Source: Cryptomeria japonica (taxonomy: Eukaryota > Streptophyta > Pinopsida > Cupressales > Cupressaceae). From it: 64,000 bases of DNA. Positions 49,337 through 60,559 of this stretch are shown one piece after another. The position numbers and the translations under genes are program-made. How positions within the stretch are numbered: position 1 is the stretch's first letter; each line of letters opens with the position of its first letter. Below the pieces are notes generated by a model. That model was not told the origin of the DNA. It ran no database searches and saw nothing but the letters and a program-made list of their open reading frames with translations. Location of the stretch: the NCBI RefSeq assembly GCF_030272615.1, contig NC_081411.1, positions 215,960,154 to 216,024,153 of the forward strand, given 5' to 3'.

Positions 49337-49702
49337 TATAGGAGTTGAGAAAATACAACACCACAGGAGCCCAAATAATCTCTGCAAGCTGAAAAACCTG
49401 TTACAAGGAGAAGCAAGGAAGCAAATACAGAAAAACAAATACACAGAGAATATGCTCAAAAAGAGAGAGCTCAATATTTATAAAAATATATAATGTGATT
49501 CTTACAATGAAAAGAAAGAACTCAACTTTTAATAGGTCAAGAAACCCTAAAAGGGAAAACCTAGGTTTGCACATAATAACTAATTAAAATAATTAATTGT
49601 ATGCATCTAAAGTTAGCTTAAGTGTAAAAGAGATAAAGAGAACTTAAATAAATAAACAAATAATGTTTTAATTAATCAAGTAAATACCCGAATACTCTAA
49701 CA
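49337..49702 (-). repeat. 5' LTR of the non-autonomous element
   Basis: 366 bp, partner of 46880-47244. On the minus strand it starts TGTTAGAG and ends CTATA, not the usual CA. Confidence 0.8.
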
Positions 49703-50010
49703 GTCTCCTCTTGTTTCCCCTTTTGGTGGGATCTTGGATGATAACATAGCTTGGAGTGTTTTTCATAGAAGGAGGAAAGGTCCTTCTACCTCTTTTCACT
49801 TTGTTTCTCATGTTGTGAAAGAGAAGACATTAGTTTAGGGTTGAGACCCTTGTTTCCCATCGGATCTATGCTTCGACAAAAAGCTTTACTTGTTTTTCTT
49901 TGGTTTGCCTAGTCTCACTATCGATGAGACCCATCCCTCTGACCTCTATACTATTATTGTTATGGGTTCAAGCCCTTCCCGCTTTGTCTAATCAAAACAT
50001 TTTGGGATTT

Positions 50011-50931
50011 CTTGTCTCATTTGTTTCCAATAACATACATGTTACCACTTATAATATAAAGGTCACATGAGTTACTTATATCCTATGTACTTTCAAATGT
50101 TTCAGCTTATCAAATTAAATGATGTATGATATAATGTTTTGCATGCTAGAGGTGAACAATAGGACATGAGACAATGAAAAATGAAATAGGAAACAAGACT
50201 TTGATCGACATAGAAAGTAAGAACTCGGTTTGTGCTCACTAAGTTCGACCCTTTCCTAGTGATTGTGGTATGATGTATGATTTTTTTTTATCATCCCACA
50301 TGAATTGTAAGCATTTTGTGGCAATCACACTAATTGTAGCCTCAATGTCTACATCATAATGTAGGATCTATATTGTAATTGCATATGAGAATGATGTAGA
50401 AAATATTTTTTTTCTTCAATCTGGTATAGCTAATAATGCAAGTCGATTATTTTGATACAATGATTTTACACTTTTAAAAAATGTCATTTTGATCTAACAT
50501 CACACATATTTATAAAGAAAAAAGATCTTTTGAAAAATATAAGGCTCCAACATTGGCCGATATGATGTTCAATTTCAGTTTTAGGGCAAGTCCTCATTCT
50601 TTTGCTTAACTTATTTTGGCTACTAGCCACTGCTCAACTTTTTAAACGACATTCGTGAAGCTATGACCCATAAATATTTAATTTTACTACTTATTTTTAA
50701 GCAGTCATCTTAAAATATATTTTTAAATAAAATTATTAAAATAATTTTTATAGGTAAAATTTAAAGAAAAATTTGAAAACAAATAAAAGGGATTATGATT
50801 TCATATCTTACAACAAAAGGGATTAGAATACACGAATGCATTGATCAGATCCACTGGTATTTACCAGTGGTATGATTTCACATCTTACTAGCATTGGCAA
50901 ACTCATGAGATCAACATCCCATTTTGATAAT
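50011..50931. other. AT-rich flank, no gene seen
   Basis: AT-rich DNA downstream of the protease gene. It likely contains the 3' UTR of that minus-strand gene close to 50931. Nothing else recognised. Confidence 0.4.
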
Positions 50932-53900
50932 TCATGTGGCTGACACAGCAATGGGACTCCTCACCTTGTGAATCCCATCATTCCAAGTGTAGGACCCAAA
51001 AACGTATTCTTGGTCAAGGGGTTTCCTAAGAGTCAATTGAACTGTAAATGTTTGTTTCTCACCTGAAATTTGGAAAGAAAGTTTGTTAGGATGGATGTTT
51101 ACTGACACACCTGGTGGTTCATCGACAGAGACAGTGTATTCACTCTTTCCACCCACATTAGTCATAGTCCTAGTGATGTTTTCCGTGTCAGTGAGGTTTG
51201 CAATGGCAATGGATGGGTAATTCAGATCATAAGATTTTGGAGGATTTTCTGGGCATTTGAAAGTGGTGTTTAGTGTATTGCTGGCATTGATTCCGCTGCT
51301 GCAGAGAAAGATGAGATAGTCACCTATTTTGGCATCATAAAGCAGGCCTGGGTCCGAGGCCTGGTTCGGATTTAATTGGCCTGATCCATAGTTGAAGGGT
51401 GTAGCTGGAATTCCAAATGCATCTGTCATTGGACTGCCCTTGTTTTTAGTAACAACAGCTGTAAGAAAGAAAGGAGAGAATGCTCCATTGTTAGTTGCTG
51501 CAATAGTCCTTTCAAAATTTAGTAGTTTAAGAAGAAAATTTGGTCTACCTGTAGTCATGATAGCAGATCTGGTAGCAGCAGGGTTCCAATCTGGGTGAAT
51601 AGCTTTTAACAGAGCTGTTATTCCTGCTACATGTGGGCATGACATAGATGTCCCAGAGATAATGTTGTAAGATCTGCTAAAAGGTGTGTAGGAGAGGCTG
51701 CATGGCTCCAAGCTACTAGTATGTTCAGACCGGGTGCTGTAATATCTGGCTGCAACAAACGATACGACTTGTTATTAATATTCTATTTTCAAAAGTGTAA
51801 TATCTGGGAAATGAAAATGAAAAAGAAGCTCATAGGTTGACAGGACCTTAGGCACTGCTTTTAGACACTGGTATTGATTCATTTTCACCATATACATGGA
51901 ACTTATTGTGAACAGGGAACTTCGATAAAATGTTTGGGAAGTAGACTGTATGATATAATAATCTTGGGTTAATTGGGTTCTTTCTTGATTATAATGGAAA
52001 AGGTTCTCAAATGCAGAAAACACAACGAATTATTCACTGAGGATGCTTAGTATTATAACTCGATTAAAATTTGGATATTAGGCATAGCTCACACTAATTT
52101 TCTTGGTGGAGTTTCTGTATCTATGGAACAGACCATCAACTACTGTTGGAAAAATACATTTACTGGGCTTAAAATGTATTTTAAGACAAGGCATAGTGAA
52201 TATGATACTTGAAATCTAGAAAGCTACACTCCAAATCTGCCTCTACTTGATGATATATGTGCTAGTCAAGGTGGTTTTACAAGCCTTTTCATGCACTACA
52301 AGGTGGTTTCAAAGGAGATACAACTATTCTTATGGAAAGTGTCACTCAAGGAAGGTGATAATGTCTTTGGGATTGAAGTCCTGAATAATGATCTATACGA
52401 TAAAGCCTTTGGGAAGAGATTCGCGTAAGATTTCTTTGAGCTCAAACTAGACTAAAAACCTGAATTATCCAAATTTAAAAAAAACAAACTGTTTCTCAAA
52501 AGCAATATATCCAATCTCCAACAAACTCAATAAAGATGAGAATATTTCTCCATCCCCTCATAACTTCCATTTTAACTATCCAGCGCCTAATTCTATTCAT
52601 AAAAAGCAACACAAAAAATTATCTAAACATTGTAGTCCCAAAATCTGGAAACATGTATGTTTATTAAATTTTATAAAAATTAAAATATTAAATTAAATAC
52701 AATTGTTTTTCAGTATTTTTTTGGTGTGTGTTTTACCTTGAGGACGTTTGGGTCGAGCAGATTAGGCCCCCTGGAAGAGAAGGTAGCCATGAAAGGATTA
52801 GGTTTGGTTCCCAGTACAGTCTTTGCTGGAACAATCTGTGCAAGAGGCTTTGAAGTAGAATTGATGTATGCAAGTATGATTGTTGTATCATTAGAAGCCA
52901 CAGCAGTCCCTGAAAAAACTTGAGCATCCACTACGATTTATGCTCCATCTGCTGGAAGGTTGCCAAGAATAACTGCAGCTCCACCTGCCCTGTTTACCTC
53001 TAAAGCTTTTTCAACACAGAGATTTTTTCCTCTCAGGCAGAACACAATTTTGTCCTTTACCTTCTCTGGGTCAAGAGACCCTGGAAGGCATTGCTTACCA
53101 TTCAAAAGAAGAGAAGTATCCTATCATTTTTAGTAATAATGATTGGATAAAGCATGGGTGCAGGCAGGCTATAGACATCACAGACAAACAAATTTGGAAA
53201 TTTTGGAATTAATATACTTGACTTGAAGAATGGGTAGACGATTAAGAGACATACCCAGCAGAGCTATCTGATTTATTGACAAGGGGGAGAACAACATCAA
53301 CAACAAAGACCAGTGGATAAAATTTTTCCTCTAGTTTGTATGGAGTCACAGTTTGGCTCTGCACAAATGAATGGGCTTTAGTGTTTTTGCTTTGAACTGA
53401 TCATAAAATCTTAAAACCGTAAGAAAATTGTAAGGAAAGTAAAAGTTTAAAGTTGCTTATAATATTTTTTAATATTATAGTATTAATAGTTTTGACTTTA
53501 AAGTTGTTAGTGTTGACAATTGAATAAATGTATTCTTTAGATCTCAAAAGCAACAAATCATGTGATTTTATATCCATCCACCAATAAAACATGACTTAAT
53601 GTACAACTCTTGGTCTAACTTTTGTTTGGGTAATTTTGTACACCTCAACAAAAGCATATTGATGATGCTATCAGATTTCTACAATCCATGCTATAATTTT
53701 TATAATGCTTTATATCTCTAATCCTGATGATGAATCACGGAGTGTGGTTTGAAACATTGATGATAAAAATCTTGCACACAATCAAATCCATAATTATTAT
53801 AAGAATCATACTGATGATGTGAACATGAAATTTTAGTTATGAACAGGGACTTGTCAAATAAACTACTATGAAAAATTAAGAATGATTTGAAATTGTCATC

Positions 53901-54418
53901 CAAGATTTTAAGAAATGCGAAATTAAAGTACCTAAAATCCTCTCCTCTAAAATGAAAAAAATTAAGTCACCTTTCATAAAACTCATGCACCTTCGCTTGT
54001 GAGCCATCGGAGAATAGTATTGGTGAGGGAAAATCACGATCCACACTACTAGCAGCCACGGTTATAATCCATGGAGCAAGATTCGATGTTGTGGCAAGCT
54101 CCGGTCCATTATTGCCTGCGCTGCAAACCACGACGACCCCTTGCTTTAGCACATACAAGCTCCCTAATGCAATTGCATCCTGTAAATAGTTTGTCACAGT
54201 GCCACCGATTGAAATGTTGAGCACATGAACACCATTGCCCAGTGCATCATGAAGGGCTGCTAGTATGTCGGCGCTTGTACATGCTTCGTTGCCACCAGGA
54301 AGGGGCCAACATACCTTGTAGGTTGCCAGCCTAGCCTTGGGGGCCCCACCTGTAGCTTTTCCAGAAGCATACCCACCTAATGCTGACACATCACTTACCT
54401 CTCGTCCTGCTATTGAGG
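50932..54418 (-). pseudogene. Subtilisin-like protease gene, 3' part, probably a pseudogene
   Basis: Plant subtilase (S8) read on the minus strand, normally a secreted serine protease. Exon 53971-54418: ASIAGREV, GGAPKARLATYKVCWP, then SAGNNGPE with the oxyanion-hole Asn. Exon about 53264-53356: SQTVTPYKLEEKFYPLV. Exon 52737-53118: PA-type domain (CLPGSLDPEKVKDKIVFCL, FSSRGPN), with an in-frame TAA after NLPADGA. Exon 51549-51749: PDITAPGLNIL and, after a frameshift/deletion, SGTSMSCPHVAG with the catalytic Ser. Last exon 50932-51458: VVTKNKGSPMTDAFG, YGSGQLNP, DLNYPSIA and a fibronectin-III-like end ...SPIAVSAT. The catalytic Asp exon and most of the His motif lie upstream and are not in the window, where a transposon now sits. 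Stop plus frameshift argue for a pseudogene. Confidence 0.85.
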
Positions 54419-55210
54419 CTAATATGATTATTAAAAAAAAAAAAAATTAGTTACTTTTTCTACTTTTTTAAATGATTAATTTTTCATTAAGTGAAAATTT
54501 TACTTTAATTTCTATGTTTTTTAATGAATTACAAATAATAATTACAAATTATTAGAATTCATTTAATTTATAGTTATTTATTTTAATAAAATTTTAATTA
54601 TTGTAGAATACTTATTTTTTGAATTAGAAATATTTTTTATTTCTATTTTTTTTATAAAAATATATTTTAATTTAATTTATTTTTATTAAGATATTCTATC
54701 TTTTTTTTTAATTTAATTATTCTAATCATCATTTTCTTCTTTTAAGGTTTAATTTACATTAAGGTAAAATTTAATTTTAATTATTTTTGTCTTATGAAGT
54801 TACAAATAATAATTTTAAAAGATAATAGAATTAATTTATTTAATACATTTGTCTTATTAATTTTTAACTTATTGTAGAATAATTATCTTTAGATTTTTAT
54901 TTTTAAATCTCTCTCTTCTTATTCTCTCTCTGACTCAAACACACACTCCTTGTTTCTCCCCCCTCTCTATCTCTATCTCTCTCCCTATCCCTCTTCATTT
55001 CTTTATATTTCCCTCTATCTATATCTCTCTCTCTCTCTATTTCTCCCTATCTCTCCCTCCCTCATTCCATCTGTATCCCACTATTTATTTTTTTATCACT
55101 ACTTCTCTCTCCCTTTCTCTTCTTGTATATATCTATCTCTTGCTCTTGGGTATGTGCACAAAGATGCTGGTCAAAAAAGTGGACACCACCCAAAAAAAAC
55201 ATGAAAAAAG
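54419..55210. other. AT-rich intron-like DNA and CT-rich microsatellite
   Basis: 54419-54900 is A/T-rich, as expected of the intron upstream of the protease exon. 54905-55145 is a degenerate CTCTCT/CTATCT pyrimidine tract. The 84-codon frame across it is low complexity and not a gene. Confidence 0.6.
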
Positions 55211-55310
55211 AAGCAGCGCATACACGGTTTTAAAATTTAAAATTCCCGCATACGCACTTAGGTTTCTTATTCCCGAGCCTAGAAAAGGTAGCACGTACGC
55301 GCTGCTTTTA

Positions 55311-55426
55311 GGAAAATGAGCGTGTACGCGCTACGCTCAGGAAAATGAGCGCGTGTGTGCTACGCCCAGGAAAATGAGCGCATACGCACTACTCATAGGA
55401 AAATGAGCGCGTACGCGCTAATAATC
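55311..55426 (+). repeat. Four 29-bp subterminal repeats
   Basis: GGAAAATGAGCG starts at 55311, 55340, 55369 and 55398, an exact 29-bp period. Each unit holds a GCG-TACGCGC-type palindromic core with C/T and G/A variants. Further isolated cores lie at 55215, 55246, 55291 and 55436. Probable transposase or accessory-protein binding sites. Confidence 0.8.
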
Positions 55427-55571
55427 CAAATATAACCGCGTATGCGGTGCTTGTTAAATTTAAAAAAAAAAACTAGGTCTCATTTACCTGTGAATAGCGC
55501 GTTTTTACTTCATTTTTTTTCCATTTTGTCTCCTAAACCGCGAACGAGGTGCTAGATTTGTTCTCCAAGCT

Positions 55572-58191
55572 ATGGATCAAGGTTAGTTTTTGTTTATTTT
55601 TGTCTTTCTTTCCCGTTTGTTCAATTTGTTTTACATTTTGAATTTAATTTCATTAATTTTGATTAAGTTTTTTCATTTTTTATTTCAAAAACCAGATTCT
55701 TCTAATCCACAACAAGAACAACCAAATGCACCTCCTGAAAACCCACAAGAACAACCAAATGCACCTCCTCAAAACACACAAGAACAACCCCCAATTCCTC
55801 CTTTTGACCGCACACCAGAAACACAGGAGCAATTAATTAATCAGTTAGGACAAAGTACATCTAAAATCAATAGACTGATTGTTAAATTGAAAACTTTTGA
55901 ACTTGAGCATCATCAATCACTCACCACTAGCCTAGAAACATTAGCTAGTGGTGTCATAGTTGTTTCCACACAAATTACCAAATGGGGAAGCTTTAGGGAT
56001 AGGTGTCATCAATTCTATGCCGATGGGCTATCATATGATGGAGTAAAAAACAAAAATATTTCTAAACAACAAATATGTGCCCTTTTCGTTGATCCCAAAA
56101 TTGGTCAGTCATTACCTCTTAATGCAAAGAGGTTTCCCATACATTGGTGTACCAATGTACAGATGAAGAATCTTTTTTGGCAAAGGTGGTGGATGGTCTA
56201 TAATCCACCTTGTAATAATTATGAGGTGCAATTATATTTTTTGAGAAAAGTATATTGTGAGTTTGTGCTCAATGTGCGCCCAAACTATTTTGACATGAGA
56301 GAGTTTCATGGTAGAGGTGGTGGCTCTGCCCAAGATAGACCTGGAGCCCATAGGCAATTACCCACAGAGAGTCGTCGCCCCCTAGCACCCAAACCCAAGG
56401 TGCATCAGGCTGTCCCAGTAGAGCTGAAAGAGTAGATGGAGCTATAGACTCTTCAAGCGACCACAACGTTGATTAGTGCCATCATCCAACATGGGACGTC
56501 ATTAACACACCCTATTGTATTGGATGATGAGCTATTAGGTGGCAACAGAGAGCCCATCCAACATATGTTTGTCAGTTGCTCGGGGATATGCTTGAGGATA
56601 GATGATGCAGTCGGTGCAGATGGATCCTCATCTTATCTGTGCATGATTTGCGGGAGCAGATGTCAGGCTCGCACGATTGAGGATTCCACGCTGACAGATA
56701 AGTTGATGGACATGGTGTTTACCCATGAGCGAGAGACACAGGTGTGTTGATTTGAATTCATAGCATTTTATTTATCAGTCACTTTAAATTTGTAATTACA
56801 TAAATGAATTTTCATTTATACATCAATTTAAATTGAGACAAATAATATGCATTTCAGGATGCAACAGGGGTATCCCATACTCCTCCCCCAGTTACTATAG
56901 CTGCAACTTCGATGCCTGAGGTATAAATTTTGTAAAATGTTAAAATAGAATAGTACTCTTTGAATTCAAAAAACTACAAGATATACTAACTATCTTTAAT
57001 TCTTGGTCCAATTTTTGGTTTGTAGGTGTTGACAGGGGACCAAATGTCCCAGATTGATGACATCATGCTCTCATCGATCGATTTTGGCCTACAAGTCTAT
57101 ACGGTATCATATTTTGTACAACCCTTTTTATATTGTTTTGATGGAATATGCAAGTAATTTCATTTTAGATTTTTAAAATTATGTTTAATTTATTATCTGT
57201 ACTAATATCTCATGTTAATTTTGTTTTTTTAGGGTACCCCCTCCATGTCTATGGCTCGTCCTAAGAAAAAGAATTCCTCGAAGATGCCAAAACATGGGAA
57301 GAAGGTAATTGAACACATTTTTAGTTGTACAATTGTTGGAAAATGTTGAAATCAAGTATTAGTTGGGGTTTGTAGATTGATTAGTGTTTTTTGTCTATTT
57401 TACATGTACAGCAGCCATTGAGCTATGTGGATTTGTTGAATGCACCTGATTCACCTGTGGATAAAGAGAGGGCGGAGGTATGTATCTCTACTTTATTTTC
57501 TTGATTTCATGATTATATGCATGCGTACATGTGAACTTGTGATATATTATAATCTTATAAGTTTTTCATATAGGAAATATCCATACTTATTTCATCAATG
57601 GCGAGCCCTCCTCCATGCACTAAAGAAGCATCTCAAGATCCAGTACACTTTTGTTTGATACATTAAATTAATTGTTTTTAACCTTCAATACTTATCATTA
57701 TATTAATTGTATTTAATCTTTGAACATTTTTTGTATAGGTAATAGCGACAGTTTCTACATTGATGGTGAGCCATCCTCGGTCCATTGGAGAAGCATCTCA
57801 GGCACAGGTATGTCATTGTTCTCTATATTATAGCTTTTAAGTGTTTTTGATATATTTATGTTAGTACATTGTATTAATTGTATATTTAATCTACAATAGA
57901 CCCCTTCGCGGTATGACCATAATGTGGATCCATTTAAGTATGTCTTCAAGAAAACTCCTAAGAGTGACAATGAGAGGAGAGCGAAGACATTAGCTCCTAG
58001 ATCAGTCGATGAGGTAATCTACATTTCAATTGCAAAGGAATTAAAGTTAAATGCATAGTTATGTTGTTAATTGTGAACTATTTTCTACAAAAGAATTCTA
58101 ACTTGGCTTTTGAATTGTGGTTTTGTAGCCATCTACAGAGCCACGTACTGCATCGAAGAGGCTTGATTTTGATGATCCACCACAAGTTTAG
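55572..58191 (+). CDS. Ten-exon gene of unknown function in the DNA transposon
   Basis: Exons with plant splice signals: 55572-55581 (MDQ), 55696-56741, 56858-56920, 57026-57103, 57233-57304, 57412-57477, 57574-57642, 57739-57807, 57900-58013, 58129-58191 (ends DDPPQV-stop). Except for the first junction, all introns fall between codons. The product has a Pro/Gln/Asn-rich start with a short repeat (QEQPNAPP twice), a coiled-coil-like stretch (INQLGQSTSKINRLIVKLK), a W/C-rich segment (FWQRWWMVYNPPCNN, FVLNVRPNYFDMREF) and a C-rich YLCMICGSRC region. The tail is basic (ARPKKKNSSK) then Asp-rich. Two TAG codons in exon 2 (56433 and 56448) interrupt it, both plausibly former CAG. No known domain; its position suggests an accessory DNA-binding protein. 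Confidence 0.5.
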
Positions 58192-58374
58192 GATCATATA
58201 GTGTTATTTTTGGTCATAGAATGACCAATACATATAGATATATTCTACATTTTTATTGTATATCGATTTGGACATGGCATATGCCACATTTTTGTAATAC
58301 TTGTATTGACTTGGTAGACATGCCTTTTTATATATATATAAATATTGATATTCGATCCAATAAATGTGTATTGA

Positions 58375-58690
58375 GTTCATTATTTTGTATTCGTTGTATT
58401 TTGTGGTTGTCCTTTTATAAATTTAAATGAATATTTGCATATGTAATCAACAATATGAAGATAAACAACAAAAATATATGATATAAAATATTGCAATCGT
58501 GGAATATGATTTGATAAAATTTCTAAAATATTGAATTAACCCTACAAAACTTCTTGTATTCAGTTCATTATTGTGTATTCGTTGTATTTGGTGGTTTCCC
58601 TTTTATAAATTTAAATGAATATTTGCATATGTAATCAACAATATGAATATAAACAACAAAAATCGACAATATAAATATAAACAATAATAT
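58375..58690 (+). repeat. Two-copy 188-bp direct repeat
   Basis: GTTCATTATTTTGTATTCG at 58375 recurs at 58563 (one base different), and the next 120 bp match closely through CATATGTAATCAACAATATG. It lies just past the ten-exon gene, perhaps in its 3' region. Confidence 0.75.
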
Positions 58691-58735
58691 GTGTTTGGTG
58701 CGAGAGCACCCTCACGCTCACAATGGTCAAATTTT

Positions 58736-59935
58736 GTTCATCATGTGCACAAACCGACGTCACAAGCACGTCCGGGTAGGCAAGTTTATGCTAGGCATGC
58801 TCCTGTCGTGCATCCCAAAGCATCGAAATGTCAAGAGTCATACCATATTGGTGCGATCTCTCAAGTGCCCTGAGTCCAAAAAATTATCAAAATTTAACGG
58901 ACTATTTCTTCAAATCCAGGATATATATGGTCGATCTGTTTGAACCAGTGGGGTCGCGTGAGGCTCCTCTACAATTGCCTATCTTGGTTTTTGACGAGTC
59001 GAAGCCATTTTCAATTGGTAGCATTTTTTTGCCTGCTGCAAAAATCGTCAGTTGCATGCAATGCAAAGTTGCCAGATTGGCTAGAATTGATTCAGTTCAT
59101 CATGTGCACAAACTGACATCACGAGCGCATCCAGGTGGACAGGTTTATGCTAGGCATGCCCCTATCATGCATCCGAAAGCGCTAGAATGTCGAGAGTCAT
59201 ACCGTACCGGTGCGATCTCTCAATTGCTTGAGTCCAAAAAATTGTCAAAATTTGACGGACTATTCTTCAAATCCAAGACACATATGGTCGATCCGTTTGA
59301 ACCCGTGGGGTCATGTGAGGCTCCTCTATAATGGGCTATCTCATTTTTTGATGACTCTGAGCCATTTTCAATTGGTAGCATTTTTTCGCCTGCTGCAAAA
59401 ACCGTCAGTTGCATGCAATGAAAAGTTGCAAGATTGGCTAGAATTGAATCGGTTCATCGTGTGCACAAATTGACGTCGTGAGCACATCCTGGTGGGAAAT
59501 TTTACACTAGGCATGCCCCTGTCATGCATCCCAAAGTGTTGGAATGTCGAGAGTCATACCATACCGGTGCGATCTCTCAAGTGCCATGAGTCCAAAAAAT
59601 TGTTAAAATTTGACGAACTATTTCTTCAAATCCAGGACACATATGGTCAATCCGTTTGAACTCGTGGGGTTACGTGAGGCTCCTCTATAATGGCCTATCT
59701 CGGTTTTTGACAAGTCGGAGCCATTTTCAATTGGTAGCATTTTTTTGCCTGTTGTAAAAACCATCAGTTGCATGCAATGAAAAGTTGCAAGATTGGCTAG
59801 AATTGATTTGGTTCATCATGTGCACAAACTGACATCACGAGCGCGTCCAGGTGGGCAAGTTTACGCTAGGCATGCCCCTGTCATGCATCCCAAAGCACCG
59901 GAACATCGAGAGTCATACCGTATTGACACAATGTA
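58736..59935 (+). repeat. 358-bp satellite-like tandem repeat, about 3.3 copies
   Basis: GTTCATCATGTGCACAAA begins units at 58736, 59095, 59452 and 59811 (periods 359, 357, 359). Units share GCTAGGCATGCCCCTGTC, AATGTCGAGAGTCATACC, CATTTTCAATTGGTAGCATT and GTTGCATGCAATG. Occasional open frames across units are by chance. Confidence 0.88.
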
Positions 59936-60225
59936 AAAGTTGCTTGACAACTTTTTTGACAATTTTTTTGACAACAATGACAATTTTTGCTCAAATTGTA
60001 TCTAGTCTCAATCTATGACCCCTATGACCCGATAATGACTCAAATATTTCTCCATGATTATACAAGAATCAAGAATTCTCATGATTGACCAGGGCCACAT
60101 CAAATATACTCAAAACATAGTCACAAAACATTGACACACAAAATAGTCACATATTATTCAAAAATTTATCTCTAAATATGGTCAAATCAGCTCTTGGCTA
60201 TTTGATTATACAGAAAAATGTCTTA

Positions 60226-60480
60226 CAAATCATCTCATGGGCTTTTATACAAAATTTGGCATTACAATATGTGTGATTCAACTCATCGCCATTTAATATA
60301 CAAATCATCTCATGGGCTTTTATACAAAATTTGGCATTACAATATGTGCAATTCAGCTCATCGCCATTTTAATATACAAAATTTGGCATGTACATATGTA
60401 CAAATCAGCTCATTGCCATTTAAATATACAAAATTATGCCCCTAAACATGTAAAAATCAGCTCATGGGCATTTATATATA
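60226..60480 (+). repeat. 75-bp tandem repeat, about 3 degenerating copies
   Basis: CAAATCATCTCATGGGC occurs at 60226 and 60301; related CAAATCAGCTCATTGCC and AAATCAGCTCATGGGC phrases follow. The units hold TTTATACAAAATTTGGCAT. It lies in the 3' region of the minus-strand transposase gene. Confidence 0.75.
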
Positions 60481-60559
60481 CAAAAAATGAATATAGAACA
60501 ATTCATCGACGATTTATACAAAATTCTCAAAATCATTCTACTCTGAACCGTAGAATCAA

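Larger units (their letters stand above)
46880..49702 (-). mobile_element. Non-autonomous LTR retrotransposon, minus strand
   Basis: Two direct repeats of about 365 bp (46880-47244 and 49337-49702) flank 2.1 kb. On the minus strand the LTR begins TGTTAGAGTATT and ends CTCCTATA, directly against a primer site TGGTATCAGAAC. A polypurine tract AAGGGGGGG lies at the other inner edge. Flanks GTCTT (46875-46879) and GTCTC (49703-49707) fit a 5-bp target duplication with one difference. No gag or pol domains are seen inside, so it is a TRIM/LARD-like element needing proteins from elsewhere. It splits LINE copy c. Confidence 0.8.
46311..50010 (+). pseudogene. LINE-type ORF1, partial copy c, interrupted
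   Basis: 5'-short copy: FLKVDDSTSFIEHSTLSHFLVDVDI, VGDRPWNQPLDYNGLTF and a degenerate knuckle CCRHCFAIGYLA (46389-46625). A Ser/Val-rich stretch leads into a break at 46879. It resumes at 49703 (SPLVSPFGGILDD-like, then HRRRKGPS) and ends with TAATCAAAACATTTTGGG at about 49990. The 2.8-kb insert is the non-autonomous LTR element at 46880-49702. Confidence 0.6.

Noticed and set aside
54950-55204. 84-codon Ser/Leu/Tyr-rich frame
   Set aside because: Translation of a CTCTCT/CTATCT microsatellite.
58689-59473. Frames of 84 to 167 codons across the 358-bp repeat
   Set aside because: They recur only because the DNA is a tandem repeat, and they are interrupted differently in each unit.
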